64,000 bases of DNA from Eopsaltria australis (GCA_034509425.1 JAVTVJ010000566.1:1660953-1724952); one strand, 5' to 3'; shown: positions 1-15,222, numbered from the stretch's first letter. Numbers and translations: made by a program. Notes: a model not told the origin generated them from the sequence alone.

Positions 1-456
1 TGTAAGGGACTAAAAAAACCACATTTTTATTAAAAGCCTGCAGAGAGCAAATATGCAGAGTTTTCTCCCCAATGTTTGTTTCCTTTATACAAATACATTG
101 TATACCATTGTTAAATTAGTTTAAAATCCTTTTGTGGAAAAGGATTTTTTAGAAGAAAAAACATTTCTGCTTTTATAACTTTGTTTCAGGTGATGTGTGT
201 ATTTTCCAGAGCACAAACCATCCTTGGCCAAGCCTCCTGATATTTTTAATACACATTTCCAGCTATACTGGCAGCCCTAAATATTTAAAATAACTCCCAA
301 ACCCCAAAGCAGAATCCTGGGGTGCCTATTTTGTACAATCAATCCCTCCAGCACTTCCATTTTCACTTGTCCTACAGCTGGAATAAAAATCTACACAGGA
401 TAAACTGATTTGAATGTTCAGTGTTCAAGGGACAGAGGTGTGACGAGAGCATTTCA

Positions 457-675
<219 letters not shown>

Positions 676-1850
676 TCAAGCTGCTGTGAGCTGTGTGTGA
701 AACAAAGGAAAAGGGATTTTATTTATGGCAGCCAAGTTTAAATTAACATTTAACACTAAACCAGAGCAGAAGTTCCAGCATTATTTGTGGATTTATCAGT
801 TCACTACCATCCCTGGCTGCAGCTCCTTAAATAAATTCTGAGAAAGCACAGAGGTCTCACAACTCAGAAAAAGAAAAAAACAATTAAACAGAGAAATAAG
901 CATCAAAAATAAAATCTATTTGCATAAAGTTCTCTGGCAAATCTCCTGGGATTGAACTGTGATTTTAACTGGAAATATATCCAGATGATTTATAATTGTC
1001 TCCTTCATGGATCTGTTATGGATACAAGCACTTTCTTTGCTGGGGTTATTTGAAGAAGATACAATTTAATGATTACATTAAGGAGTGTTTTAAGTTCATT
1101 AGGATAATTCAGAAATATAAACAGGACTGACTCCTCATTGCTGTGTCAGGAGCAGAGCTGATTTATTTCACAGAAATTATCACTGTTAGGAATCACAAAT
1201 TTCTGGCCTCCCATTCACTAAAATAAATGGGTTTTTTGAGTTGAACTGAAAATTGATTTTTTTTATGACACTTGCAGAACATCCTGCTCCCATCTGATGG
1301 AAGGAAACCCCAATTCCTGCTGGGAATCCATGGATGTTCTGGCAATCCCAAAATCAGGCATTTCAAATCAGCTCACAACATTTTCCCTCCAGATGCACCA
1401 CTAAATATATATTTTGCACAAAATATAATGGTAAAAGGCTGCCTTTTCTGGAGTTTAAAGTCAGATTTTTGGCTTCATTTCTGCCAGTCACGCGAGGAGT
1501 TCTAAATATATTAAAAATACACAAGAAACAGGAACAAACCCCATGTGTGCACACAGATCTCACACACCTCCCATCAAAGAGAGCAGCATTTGGGTACCAG
1601 AGGATTGAAAAAAAATCCATTTAAATAAAGTAAGAGACCTCTGGAGCAAAAGTGTGGCACATTTTTATCCCAAGTGTGGTAAACAAGCACAGATGTGCTG
1701 GGGAAGTCCTTGCTAAAAGCAGTTTCTTGCTCATCAGTGGTTATATAAATATAAATATATTTGAAACATCTATTGCAACCCCCCCAGAAAGTTCCACATT
1801 ACCAATAAATCACTCCCTCCCAGCAGAAAATCAAGATTGAGGAAGGATAC

Positions 1851-1897
1851 TATTGGATTTCATGTCTCTGTGGATGATGTTCTTTGCATGTAAATAG
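1851..1897 (-). CDS. RAF1: RAF1 coding exon 13: catalytic loop
   Basis: This 47-nt exon encodes YLHAKNIIHRDMKSNN, the kinase catalytic loop. The HRD motif supplies the catalytic base Asp468, and Asn473 of the metal-binding pair follows at the exon 13/14 junction. The acceptor reads cttcacag before CTATTTA, and the donor is gtatcc. The phase is 2 in and 1 out, which joins exons 12 and 14 without a shift. No differences from the human residues were seen. The exon is too short to appear as a long open frame and was found from its splice sites and motif. Confidence 0.97.
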
Positions 1898-2647
1898 CTG
1901 TGAAGGGAAAAGCAGAAGAGAGCCATGAGCAGGGCTGCTCACAAAGAGCATTTCCATTCCCCACTGAGTTTGAGTTTCTTGCACACCCAACCCCTTCACA
2001 CACCTCTGGCTTTTTGGGATGAGTCTGTTTGGGGAACCAAGAAACGCAGCAGTAAAGAAATGGCAGGAGGAAGGGGTGGCATCAGCTCCACTAACTCTGG
2101 AGATCTGGGACTGTCCTCATATCCACAAAATCTGTATCCTGTGCTCAAGTTTAGTGTCCCAAACTCCCTTAATTTTTATGTGCCCAGTTCTTTGGTGTCT
2201 GACTGGAAACCTGGGTGCTGATCTACAGAATGGATGAGCTCTGGCAGCAGCAGCTGCTGAACAGCTCCCAACATCAGAGCAAGAGAGCTGGAACAGAGCA
2301 GCCACCCCTCAGCTCAGGGAGTGTGAATCAGTGCTTGTCACACACTGCAGGGTTACAGTAGGGCAGGAGAAGCCCCTTCATTCTGTGTTTAGAAAAGGGT
2401 TTCACCTGCTGCACTCCAGCAACACCTCAAGCTCTAAAAGCAGATAAAATACAGAAAATCTAATTAATAAATGACATGAGCTAAGGCAAGAATCCATGGG
2501 GAAAATAACTAAATCAGAGCACAGCTCCACCCAACGGCACTGAGTGAAGAATCTCTCCCTGGTGCAGCATTCTGGCTGTTGCAGCACTCAGCACTCAGGG
2601 CTGGGGAGGGAAGGAAAGCCCAGGGAAGGCTCAGAGAACCCCACTCA

Positions 2648-2851
<204 letters not shown>

Positions 2852-3653
2852 TCAGTGCCTGCATCAAAAACGCTCTCAAAGGTTCTTCAAAATGAAAGGA
2901 TTTCATCTCTGGAATCCCAGGTCAATGTGTGAGTGAAGTTTGCCACACTTACCAATTATTTTATTTATTTTTTTTAAATTAAAATCAGCTTTTTTGCTTT
3001 TTAGTTACAATGCTTTCTTTTAGTTATTTAAAATCCACGTTTAAGAAAAGGATGTCTGAAAATTCAAACAGTTTGACATCAATGACCAACAGTCACACTT
3101 GAAAGTGGGATTAGGAGTTACTGGATGACAGAAATCACCCAGGAAGCTGTGAAAAAGGAGAGCTTTAAGGAGAAGACTGACTCCCAAGAGGAAAGCAAAG
3201 AATAAATACAAACCCTACAGGAATTATCAGAGGAGTTTTTACATATCTGATTGGTTCTTTTCCAGGAGTAACCTCACAGATACTTCATTAAACACTAAAA
3301 AACCTCACATTTGAAAGCAGAAAACAGTTACACTGATCAGTGTATAATTTTAAGGGGGAAAAAGTTATTATGCTGCAAAATTTGAAGAGGAACAGTTCAA
3401 GTGTTCTGCTTTGTGGTGAGAATCAGGGCAGAATTTCTTAATCCTCACCTTTTACTGCCCAGTGGAGCTGAACAATTGTAGGTGTTAATACACCACAGAA
3501 ATACTCTGAACTATGATTTTTATTTATTCTTCTCTGGAAATCTGCTTTTTGTGGCTCTCACACACAGAATATTGGGCCAGAAGGCTCCAAGGAAAACTGG
3601 CAGTCAAAAGCAGCACCTGGAATATCAGAATTTAGCAGTGAAACTCCAACTCA

Positions 3654-3803
<150 letters not shown>

Positions 3804-4848
3804 TCAATTTATAATGTAATTGAAATTCCTAATTTGTGCAAAGGTCAAGATTTCCCTGCAAATTGCTGTGGTATCAAGCAATTAATTTACCTTAATTTCA
3901 GTCTAATGGAAAAAGTCATTAATTAATTATTCACACACCTTCCTTCTATTTTTTAAGGGCTGTGGTTGGCTAAAATGCTTTTTGCAGGACACTGGCACAC
4001 ACACATTTGTGTTTTTATTATCAAATCTAAATACTGAAGTTTTTATATATATAAATTTCATTTGTGCATATCAGAAAACCTCCTAGCTCTCCTTCATGCA
4101 GAATTTCTCTAATTAATTACTTAATTCTTGATACTTAATGTTCTATTAAAATCAATCTTAATATGAAGTTAATTTTTACTACATCGTTCGGGGAAATCTT
4201 CCTGAACTTAATTTTCATCTTGATTTCTGTGTTTCATTTCAGTTCCATAATGAAAATCAGAAACTCTTCATTACTTTTAGTGCACCAATATTGCTTCCCT
4301 TGCTGCTGACAGGATTTGGGCTTTGAGACATGCAAGTGTTTATTCATTAGAAACAGAGGGCAGCAGATAAGTTTCCAGATTTGGTTTCTCAGCTTTTTTT
4401 CCTGCTGTTTAAATTAGGGCCTGGAGGGGTTTCTGGGTGTTTCTTTTCAAAAATCACAAGCCATGAAATTGGAAACAAATTCTGCAGCTCTGCAGGGAAT
4501 ATTTTCAAAATATTCCCACTACCTACAGATCAAACTCTCACATTAAACATTTTTTCACTGAAAAAACTCCACGGCAGAAGCAATTTCTGCTCATTTCCTT
4601 TCCCTCCCACCTTGAACTGAACCATGCTAATTAAACCACAAAGGTCTTCAGTGAAGGTAAATATAATTTAACAGCAGCCTGTGAAATTTCCCAGCTAGTA
4701 GGAAATTTTCAGCAAGCAAGCTGGTGTAGAATGGAGATCAGTGAGGTGAAAATAGAGATGCAGTTGTGAGATTCAGGTTTGGGTGTCTGGGATTTGCTTT
4801 AATTCCAGTGCTGCTTTGAGGCAATTCCTGGTGCCTTTGGAGGTAAAT

Positions 4849-4981
4849 GAGCTCCCAGCACCCCTAAATCCATTTTCCCTTCACCTTAGGAGCAGGATGA
4901 GCTCCCAGCACCCCTAAATCCATTTTCCCTTCGCCTTAGGAGCAGGATGAGCTCCCAGCACCCCTAAATCCATTTTCCCTG
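4849..4981. repeat. 50-bp minisatellite, 2.6 copies, in RAF1 intron 10
   Basis: Units start at 4849, 4899 and 4949 with a period of exactly 50 bp. They are almost identical: copies 1 and 2 differ at one visible base (cttcacctt versus cttcgcctt). The array ends about 30 nt from the exon 10 splice donor. On the RAF1 strand each unit has G-runs (AGGGG, TGGGAG). Copy 1 also reads CTAAGGTGAAG, a donor-like site; copy 2 has GC instead of GT at that place. Confidence 0.95.
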
Positions 4982-5002
4982 GGTTCCTGCCCCCCTAGGT
5001 CA

Positions 5003-5200
<198 letters not shown>

Positions 5201-5879
5201 TCACTTTCTTTACCCAAGTTCAAGATGACCTGAAACCTTGGAGATTTTATCCTGTAGTCTGGATTTTGCTTTTTTCCTCAATTTGAAATATTTAAGAAAG
5301 TGGTTTCTTCAAAAGTACAATGCTAAAATTCTGGAACTCTTACACATTTAAGTGGAATAAGCCAAACAGGTGAGAGCAGAATTTTCAAATGACTAACTAC
5401 TCTGAATTTCACTAAGCAACTGTATTTTCATTCTGAAACCTTAGAAGCCTTCAGAACATTGAATTTATTATTAATTATTATTCTAACTTTTCTTTCTTTC
5501 CCCCCACCCCTAAGTTTAAATCAATCCTTTCAGGGAAAAGTTGCATTTTGTTAGATCTGTTTTCCCTTTGACTCTCCAATGAAAATGGAGGCATTATCAA
5601 TACCCATTTTCTATGGAAACAACACAAAACAGTGCTAATAAAGCCAACTTCAAATACATTAAAACTGAATCAAAAAGATTCAACCTCTAAAGATGTAAAA
5701 AGTAATCCCTGGACCTGCACTGACAATTTCACACCACTGCCTGAAATTCATCTGCCACCCAGTTTGTTCTGGGTATTAATAACCCAAGGCAATAGTGCCA
5801 TCATTCCCAAATTAATTAAAATTAAATTGCTCCAGTACAGCAATCCAAGATTAGCTGCACCTTTAAGTGCAGAAATTTA

Positions 5880-6089
<210 letters not shown>

Positions 6090-6157
6090 TCAGTTAATGG
6101 ACAAGAAAAAGATGGAATCAAATCATATTAGAGAATATTTAAGTTTTGAAATCATAC

Positions 6158-6185
6158 CTGATTCACTATGGCTTCGAATTGCATC
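6158..6185 (-). CDS. RAF1: RAF1 coding exon 8: 28-nt micro-exon
   Basis: This micro-exon encodes DAIRSHSES and the first base of the next codon. The acceptor is ctcttgcag and the donor is gtatga. Phase is 0 in and 1 out, so skipping it alone would shift the frame. It follows exon 7 (ending Glu278) directly, or the 60-nt cassette exon when that is included. It is identical in length to the human exon. Found by splice-site and frame matching, since it is far too short to show as an open frame. Confidence 0.96.
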
Positions 6186-7901
6186 CTGCAAGAGAGAAGA
6201 TGGGTAATAAAAAGTTAATACATATATGAGAGCACTCCAAGGAACAAGCAGGGCTGGTGTGGAAACTGCTGGGCCAGTGTTGGTCAAGTGCAACACAAGG
6301 AATTGGCCAAGAGCTGCAGGATTGGGGATTTGCTCATCACACCAATCCTGCAGGAAACCCATGCAGTTTGTGAATTCTTACACAACAGGGAAGAGATTCA
6401 CAGCTACCAAAGAGGGAAGGGAAAAGAAAGGACACCAAACAAGAAGAACCAGCAACAGCACTGCCTGCATTCCCCCAGAGCTCCTGGGATGGGCTCTGTC
6501 CCCAGGGACAACTCCCAAACAGCTTTTGGGTCAAAGCAGGACTTTTAAACCCCCAAAATATTCCAACTCAACATCCATTGTGAAGTAACTCTTCCATACC
6601 ATTCCAACCCCCCCAAAAATGCTACATCAGTGCCCCTACACAAACCCCTCTCCTTTTCCAAGCACATTCCCACAGGGAACTTGGCATTGGAGCAGTGTTT
6701 TCCCCCAGGTCACCAGGACAGTGCCACAAGTGTCACCTCATGCCACGGGCACAACACAACTCTACAGCCATGCACAAGAGAGAGCTGAGCTCTGACAAAC
6801 AGCACTGCACAGCTTTTCTCACCTGCCATTTGCATTATCCCAAAGAACAAACAGGAAAGGGAAAATATCCAGGGACTGTGTGAGTACAAAGCAAGAACAT
6901 GCACTACAGAGAGGTTAAACACTGTCAGAGTTAACAAAAGTCAATTAAAACTCTCTAACTCATTAGTAGAATGATAAATGTAAGATTTCATAGGAGGACA
7001 GAACAAGCCCACATTCCACTGCACAACTTCTAATTAAGATTATCCTTAGCAAAGATTCAGTTATGAAATGCATTATTTTAGCTAATTAGTTGCATTCACC
7101 CAGGCCGGACTACAGACAGCAGAGATTGCCACTGCTCAACATCTGAGTGGATTAAAATCTGCATGAACTACCAGTGAAAACTCTTCAGTTTACTAATTTT
7201 GTTCATTTTAAGGATAATAAAAACCTTTCAGAACCTGAATAACAAGTGATTGGTTCTGTCTATCAGCCTGAGAATGTAACTGCTTTCAAGGGAAGCTGGC
7301 AAAGGACAACCAAAGAATTTAAATTGTTTCTCATATTTATCTATATGGAGTTCTTACTTTGAAAAAGTATTTTTGAGCTTCAATCCTGATGTGAGTATTT
7401 GCTTATTTGCTTCTGAATTCAACAGCAAACAAACCAAACCCCCTGTTCTTTAGAGCTGTTTCACAACACAAACACCACCATCCCCAGTGCTGTAATCTGT
7501 CAACTTCACTTTGATGGGAAATAAAAACAGTACAACTTGTTCTTAATCTCAGGGCTTTGTGTGGGTACAGGCAATAAAAATAGCTTCCAGAGGTAAAAAG
7601 CCACACAATGGATGTGTTTTGAGAAGGTTTTGCTTTAAAGGCTGTGTGACCTAATGCCTTCTAATCCAAGCCTATTCAAATTCAGAGGAAGATGAATTCA
7701 GGCAGCTCAACTAAACATGAAGCTCTTTATCAATTTTGCCTCTTCCAATTAACAGTCTCAATATTTGAGCATGAACATGCTGGGAAGATTCTCATCCAGT
7801 CAGCTCCAGATTAAACACTCCACGTGGACACTGCCATGGCTTAGGAGTTACAGCAATCCAGTTAATCACAAGAAAACAAAAGGCACCAAGGAAATACCTA
7901 C

Positions 7902-7961
7902 TCTTCCCCTCAAACAAAACCGTCTGCACCACGAGCTGGGAGAAGCATTCAGGCTGTTATT
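7902..7961 (-). CDS. RAF1: RAF1 60-nt alternative cassette exon (muscle-type insert)
   Basis: This exon is 60 nt, phase 0 at both ends, and sits between exons 7 and 8. It encodes NNSLNASPSSWCRRFCLRGR. From memory of the family, human RAF1 isoform 2 inserts NNNLSASPRAWSRRFCLRGR after Glu278, at exactly this junction. The last eight residues are identical. The acceptor is gttggcctag and the donor is gtaggt, both present but weaker than those of the neighbouring exons, which fits optional inclusion. Insertion adds 20 basic residues just upstream of the activation region without shifting the frame. Tissue pattern is known for mammals and only inferred here. Confidence 0.93.
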
Positions 7962-9246
7962 CTAGGCCAACACAGTAAGAGATAAAAGAAAAGAACAGAG
8001 GAAGCATAAAAAAGTATTTTTGAGAATTAAATGTTAGGCTAAATGAAAGAAAAAGTAACCTAATTTGCTTGATAAATGATAACTAAATGTAGTAAAATTT
8101 TTAGTAAGTATTCCTGCTCAGACCCAGAGGTTCACTAGGATCTATCCTTGGGTAAAGCACTTTTTTAGGATGGCTTTTTCTCCTGGCGTACTAGAAAGTC
8201 TCTGCTACTTTGTTTTGCATTGCTTTGGAGCCTTTTAAAAGCCCTTAGGATGTAACTGTTCTTAGGATAATGTGAAGTGCCAGAATAGAAAGCATTTCTG
8301 TCTTTACTGCTCTGCATAAAGAATAAAGAAAGCAAGGTCTCCTTAAAGACTCATCCCTCTACCCAAGTCAATAATCCGGATTTTTAGAGTGCTTCATTGT
8401 GGTTTGTGCCACCAAAGATGGGCAGCCAGGCCTCTGAAGCAGCAGAAAGGGCTGGGAGTCAAAGAATCCCAAAGAGAACGGGAGGTCACCTTTCCCCATG
8501 AACTCTGACACAAAGCCTCTGACCAAAAACGCTTCCTGGGGCTGCAGGGCACTCTTGTTCTGCTGCCAAGGTCCAGAGGAATTGTCTAACTCACTTCAGA
8601 GCATCCTCATATTTCACAGAAGCCCATAAATCACCAGCTGAAGGTGCAGGTGAACTCAGCAGCCAAAGGCTTTTGCTTGGCCTCAAGGGTTTCTGAACTA
8701 TTCCAGAGGCAAAAGCAACAAACAGAGCTCACTGTCTCTTCCAAGTCCTGCAGCTCAGCACTTTCTTCTGCCAGCCTTTCCTGCATTTTGTTAAGGTTAT
8801 CACAAAACAAAATTTCAAAAATCCAACCACTTTAGGCCTGATTTCTAAGAGTTGCCCCTCACTATTGTCAAAGGTAGGAAAACACAAGAAAAAGGTGCTT
8901 GAAGGCAGGGAACAGCAGAAGTAGTCTCAGACAGAGCTGGCTTCAGCCCACAGACCCAGAACTGCTGTTAATTCCATACAGGAACACAAAACAGATCACC
9001 AGGAAGCTTTGACCTGAGCATTCCAAATCCAAGAACTACACCCAGACTTAGGGCACCTTCAGTCTGATTTAAAATAAACACCAGCCCCCCAACAAACCCA
9101 CATTTTTAAATCCAAAACAACATTTTTAGACATGTCTAAAAAGCATTTCTTCACAAAAACTGAGCTTAATTGTTAAGCTCCATCTTTACAGTGCCCTAAA
9201 ATTTGCCTGTTACTCCACCGAAGTTGATTGGCTGCAAGATTAATTA

Positions 9247-9591
<345 letters not shown>

Positions 9592-10980
9592 TTATTTTTT
9601 TCCCCCCTCAGGCAAGTGAAAAACAGTGATCAATGTAACCTGTCCAAAAGCAATACACACACAGTTCCAAGCAGAGAAAAAGCTGGGATTTACACATCAA
9701 CTAAACTATTTGGTCAGCTGAATCATTCCCAGTTTAATTTAAGAAATAAATTTTAAACATTTGAAGATCTTGTCAGCACACATTTAATTAGTGTGTTTAG
9801 CTGAGGTCTGTTTTCGCTGTTAACAAATTTTGCAACAGTTCACCACAATCCCCATCAAATCACATTTAATACACTGAGAAAATACTGGCTCTGAGAGATG
9901 AATTCAGGACTGTGAAATTTAAACAAACTGCTCATTTCAAGCCTGTTCAATGCATAGTTCAAGAGCTAAGCCCTGAATCTGTAAAGCTTTGCAAGACTGT
10001 TCAATGGTTTGCACAGAACAGCCAGCAAGGAAGTCATGAAACCCAACACCAGTTAAAAGGAGGCCAAGACTAAAATCCAGCTCAGCAAAGAGTTATAAAT
10101 CACAGCTAAGGCCACTCAAACCACAGGGAACCCAAAACACAAATGTGAAGTGGGCCAGCCTTCACAAAACCCTTCAAATCATCTATAAAGTTAATAAGTC
10201 ACTGTTCAACAACACTGGAAATCAGAGTAAGATGGCAAAGATCAATTCCTGATGCAGTTCCCATTAAAATAAAGAAAGAAATACATAGAACCATTTACAA
10301 GTCAGCTACGTGCTCTGTGCCTCATTCCTGACCAGATTTTTCAAATGGGGTGCAGAAAAAACAAAAGCTGGCCTGCTCTCCTCAGCCTCTAGAATTTCAA
10401 GGGAAAGAATACAGGCACACATTAGGATCAGGGGACAGGCCCCTTGGAAAGGGACACAACTTTCATGTCAGCACTTAAAATGATCTCTTTAGGTATTAGA
10501 ATTCTCTTTAAGAGAAGCATGTTTTCAGTTCCCACTGTTCTCCCTTAAACTCCTATCTGTCATCATAACACCAGAGCATTATTTTAGTTTACAGATGTGA
10601 ATCATCCACCACGAGACACAAATCCTTGATGCACACTAAACTGATCAGATAAAATAAAATTAATTCACAAAAATACCAAAAGGGAGCCTTGGATTTTCTC
10701 AGGCAAGAAAACAAAGGTCTCCAAAAAGCCTTTAATACTCCACCTTAAAATTTTAACGCTAAAAAATTAAAAACATAAAATCTCAAGTCAATGCTTTGGT
10801 GAATCTAAGAACAAGAAAGAATCATCTGTGATGAAGTGGTGTTGCTGCCTTGCACATTCATCCCAACCTTCTCTCAGATTGCTCTGCTTTGGAGGAGCTG
10901 GGGGTCTTTAATGCTTTGGATGGATTGTTTTGAAAGGAGTGTATTTCCCAAAGGAGAAGTGACAGGAAATACAAGCTTAC

Positions 10981-11079
10981 CTAACAGGTATCCGGGAGAC
11001 AGACTCCCGCATCCGTCTCATTGTCAAGGGAGGTAGTGCAGGGACACCACTGTCACTGATATTTGAATTTGGGAACAAT
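10981..11079 (-). CDS. RAF1: RAF1 coding exon 6
   Basis: This 99-nt exon encodes [20 protein letters not shown] through [12 protein letters not shown], the linker after the C1 domain. The human equivalent reads [20 protein letters not shown], so this linker is moderately variable. The acceptor is gatatttcag and the donor is gtaagc. It enters at phase 2, completing Leu194, and leaves at phase 2. Confidence 0.96.
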
Positions 11080-11950
11080 CTGAAATATCAACAAAAACAA
11101 TTACACTTTCAACTGCTACACTACCTCCTGTACAATGCTCTCGAAAGCTGACATTTGAAAGGGCTGTTTCTTTGCAGCATGATTAACTTCATCAACACAT
11201 TCCTAGCTTTACATCCTGGTTTTCCTCTGGCTACCACTAAAACCTCTGCCTTCAGACTCCCAAAGAAAAGTTCCCCGTGGTCTTTCTAAACTTGAGACAC
11301 AATCCTTTTATATCAGACGTCAGATTACCCTGAAACCTGACAGAATTAAGTTCTATTAAAGCCAGGTAGCACCAAGTGGCACAAGTCATCCTGCACTCTC
11401 TTAGTATGAGAAAATGCAGAACTACACGACCAAGGTTAGTTATAAAAAAGCACAACCACTAAAACACATAAAAACAATTACAGGCTTTAACAATTTTGCA
11501 TAAAAGGACTTCTAAAATAACAACTTTCAACTTTTTGTAACTGGCATTAGGAAAGTATTATCCTTCATCTGTTTTCTCACCAGTGTCAGAAGTTGGGAAC
11601 ACTAATGCTTCCAACAGCTAAAATCCAACTGAACCACGGCCTGGTTTATTCCTACCAAGTGCTGTGTGAGAAGAATTCTGTCCCCCTGTTCAGACAGAGG
11701 GCACTGGAGCGACTGCTTGCTCACTCAAGGTGTTTGCTTGTCCCAGAATATTAAAATCCAGAGCAAGAACAAAATGCAGTTGGTGTGCATGGCCTTCTCC
11801 CCCTGGGAACAGACACTCATTGCTGGCTGTTTGATGAGATCAAGACACAAAATTCTGCACACTGAGCACAGGGACTGAAGTATCTCTGTGATCAGAGGAA
11901 GAACCAACTGTCACAGAACTGCTGGTGCCAAGAAAAAGGAGCAGTCCTTA

Positions 11951-12139
<189 letters not shown>

Positions 12140-13439
12140 CTAATTATCCTTCATTAACTGAGATTTGGATCTTCAGAGCCAAACAGAAATAAATAACCAT
12201 GCTGCAGTGCTATCAGAGCCCTCAGACTGCTACTGAGTTTCAAGCCACACTCAAATATTCCTGCATTGGACTTCCAGTTTGGTTGGAAACCTGGGAAGTT
12301 TAGAAACACTGAGGGCTTTATTTAAAAAAAAAAACGGGGGGGAAAAAAAAAAGGACAAGTGTTCTGTCAAATGCAAAAGCAATGTTTTTGCTCAGCAAGG
12401 TGACAGAGCTGTGAGAGCCAAGAGCTGGGACTTCTGTTTGTTTCCAGTAACAGCAAAGAGGTGAAAGAGGATCAGACTGGAAGGCTCACCTCATTTTTTT
12501 CAGAAGTCAAAACTCTTGGTGTTTATCACTAACCAATATCCCTTGCATGAGAAATAAATTCCTCAGTAATTAAAATAGTCTAAGGTATTATTACTTTTTT
12601 TTTTTAAATGGCAGCCTACTTTGTTTTTAAAACCTTCTGAAGTACGAAAAAAGATTAAAATGAACCAAGGGGTTTCTTCCTCCAGAACCTACAGGGGAGG
12701 AAGGCTCCAAATTTCAGCTTCTTCCAGATCTGAAGAAGAACATTCCTTTTTTGATGAACAACTGCAGATGGTATTTTCTGTAGTTTTTTTTTGAAATGCA
12801 ATGTAGAAGTAAAGTGACTTTAAGGTTCTGTAAATCAATCCTAACCTTTCTAATGGATGTCAATGACAATCCTTTAGGATTTAGGTTTGCCACTTGGCAC
12901 AGAACAAAACAACAAAAATGCTAAAATATGGGAACAGAGTTTCTTTCTAGGGAGAAGATAATAATGCAAGGTAAAACTGTTAGAGTTGGGCATTACCTCT
13001 TTGAAAAAAAAAAAATTAAAAAAAATATAAAATTTTTAAAAATCCCCACTTTCTACGTATTTGTTCTGTATGGAATAAATAATCCATTTTTGAGAAGGAA
13101 CTACAAGCTAAAGGCTTTCAATCCCCCAAAGAACACTCTGTCAAGTTACAAGGCAGCATCAGCTCACAAAACAATGTCATGACCTGCAGAATGAACAGCA
13201 CCCCTGAATATCCAGTACAAATAATAAATACTGGACCATCAGTCCAATAAAGCTGCTGAACTTATCCAGCCTTTTTTGACTGATGAGCCAGAAACCGAAA
13301 ATGCAAATTTTCTCTCTTTTCTGGACTTTAAAGGCAAGATTATTTTACCACAACAGTTACAGATACAGGTATTTATACAAAACAAAAATAGCAATTATCA
13401 GGCCTGTGGAGAATATGAACAATGTGAGCTTTGACAGCC

Positions 13440-13590
13440 TGTGACACCTGGGGATCACCATAAATACAATTCTGGCACTTCACTGCCAATCGATACTTAG
13501 GCAATGTCATTTGTGGGGAGCAGGGGTGAAGGAATCAACCACAACTTCTGCAAATCCCTGAGTCCAGAAAGTCAAAAGCAGTCTAATGCC
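13440..13590. repeat. Dispersed repeat, copy 1 (RAF1 intron 4)
   Basis: About 150 bp that match 15527-15683 in the same orientation. Shared blocks include cacctgggga, caacttctgcaaa, tccagaaag and gtctaatgcc. By eye the copies are roughly 75-80 percent alike with small indels. The family is not recognised. The copies could be an old interspersed element or a local duplication. Confidence 0.75.
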
Positions 13591-13652
13591 TAAAGCATTC
13601 TTTGGCCAAATCTGTGGTTCAAATTATACAATTCACACCAGGAAAAGCTTAC

Positions 13653-13755
13653 AAAGTTGTGTGTGGTGAGTGGGACGTGGTCGAGGAAATCCACTCGCAG
13701 CTCCTCTCCAATCAGGGAGGCAGCATCTGTGTTCCAATCCAAACGCACTTTCTTT
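13653..13755 (-). CDS. RAF1: RAF1 coding exon 4: end of RAS-binding domain
   Basis: This 103-nt exon encodes [20 protein letters not shown] and [14 protein letters not shown]. It forms the end of the ubiquitin-like RAS-binding domain and gives the first zinc ligand (His139) of the C1 domain. Human has KKARLDWN and EELQVD. The acceptor is tctctttcag and the donor is gtaagc. Phase is 2 in and 0 out. A 150-bp repeat lies about 60 nt downstream of its donor, at 13440-13590. Confidence 0.97.
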
Positions 13756-14391
13756 CTGAAAGAGAACAAGGGGACAACAAAATAACTCTGGAGATAATTT
13801 GGCCTCATCAATAATAATGTTTTGTGAGTTTTCATGAGTAAACTAGAAACAAATCCCCAAAAAAGCATGGCTAACCTCTTACAGTGAGCTAAATCTCAGT
13901 GTCTTTCATTCAGAAGCAACTTGGAACACATTGCAAGCCACCTCTTTTTCTGCTCATTTTTTAACATGTTATTTATTCATATAACATTTGATATAAAGCA
14001 AGTAGAAGCTTTAACTGAGTCACAGAAATACCCTTATAACAGAAATGATGAGTGACACCCTCAGGGACACAAAAGCCGTGATCAGGTGCTTGGGACTGGC
14101 TGGTGACCCCAGAACAGCCTCAGCTGCACAGAGATTAACCCCACAAATGCCTGAGCACTTGAGTGAACCCCTCCATTTCACGTATTTTCAATATTTAGCT
14201 TCAAAACAAAAATAAAATTGTCAATACCCAAGAAGCTGACAGAGTTTCCCTAAAAGAGGGCAAAGAAAGCAACACGAAGTGCTCACAACCAAACTGCTTT
14301 TAAAAGAAATTAGCCAGAGGGGAACAAAGTGTGATTGCTGCCATTCCAAAGCCAAGATTTTGACATTCTTTGGGTGGAAGTTTCATTCTTA

Positions 14392-14532
<141 letters not shown>

Positions 14533-15222
14533 TTAGGCAGTGACTGCACAATTTCTTTGAGCTTTACCAGGAGTGCAAGACCATTCTGCCATTTTTCTTT
14601 AGAAATTCCAGGAAAATTGCACCAAGTGCACTTGTGTACTCCTGCAGAGGAAGCTCTGGAGCCATTTTATAACTTCTCAGTTTCTTAAAATTACTGAGTT
14701 TGTATGAAACAGGATTTTATAGAAGTAGATACCTTATAGAAGGAATAGAAATGCAGCCAAATGGAATTACCTCAAGTACAGAAAAAAGCTTAATTTAGAT
14801 TTCAGGGAACTTTAGGTAAGACTATGATTAGGTACACTCAGCTCCAAGAAACTGAACAGAAGTGTTACCTCAAGAAGTTTCACTTCGGCTTTAACCCCCA
14901 CACTTCAGTGTGGGCATCCAAGCGAGGCAAATGACAGAACTGCCATGCAGGCATCAGGTCTGATGATGTTTAGGTCAGACAACACTGTCTTTTAATGTGA
15001 AATATACATTAGAAAATTCAAAGTATTGAGGGAGACTAATACAGCCTCTCAAAGTACAGATACAGTGGGTGTTTAAAGTAAAATCCTTCCTTTAAAACCA
15101 ATCAGCTGCTGACTATCACTTAATCACAGTAAGACCTTTTTGAAGCCAGGCTTTTTTCATGCCAGATTCACATCCCCAGTGCCAGCAGTGGGAACAGGAC
15201 AATATTTCTAAGCCAGACTCAC

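Noticed and set aside
14955..15115. C-box-like TGATGA with a distant CTGA, considered as a box C/D snoRNA
   Set aside because: The boxes are about 150 nt apart, without terminal stem or C'/D' boxes.
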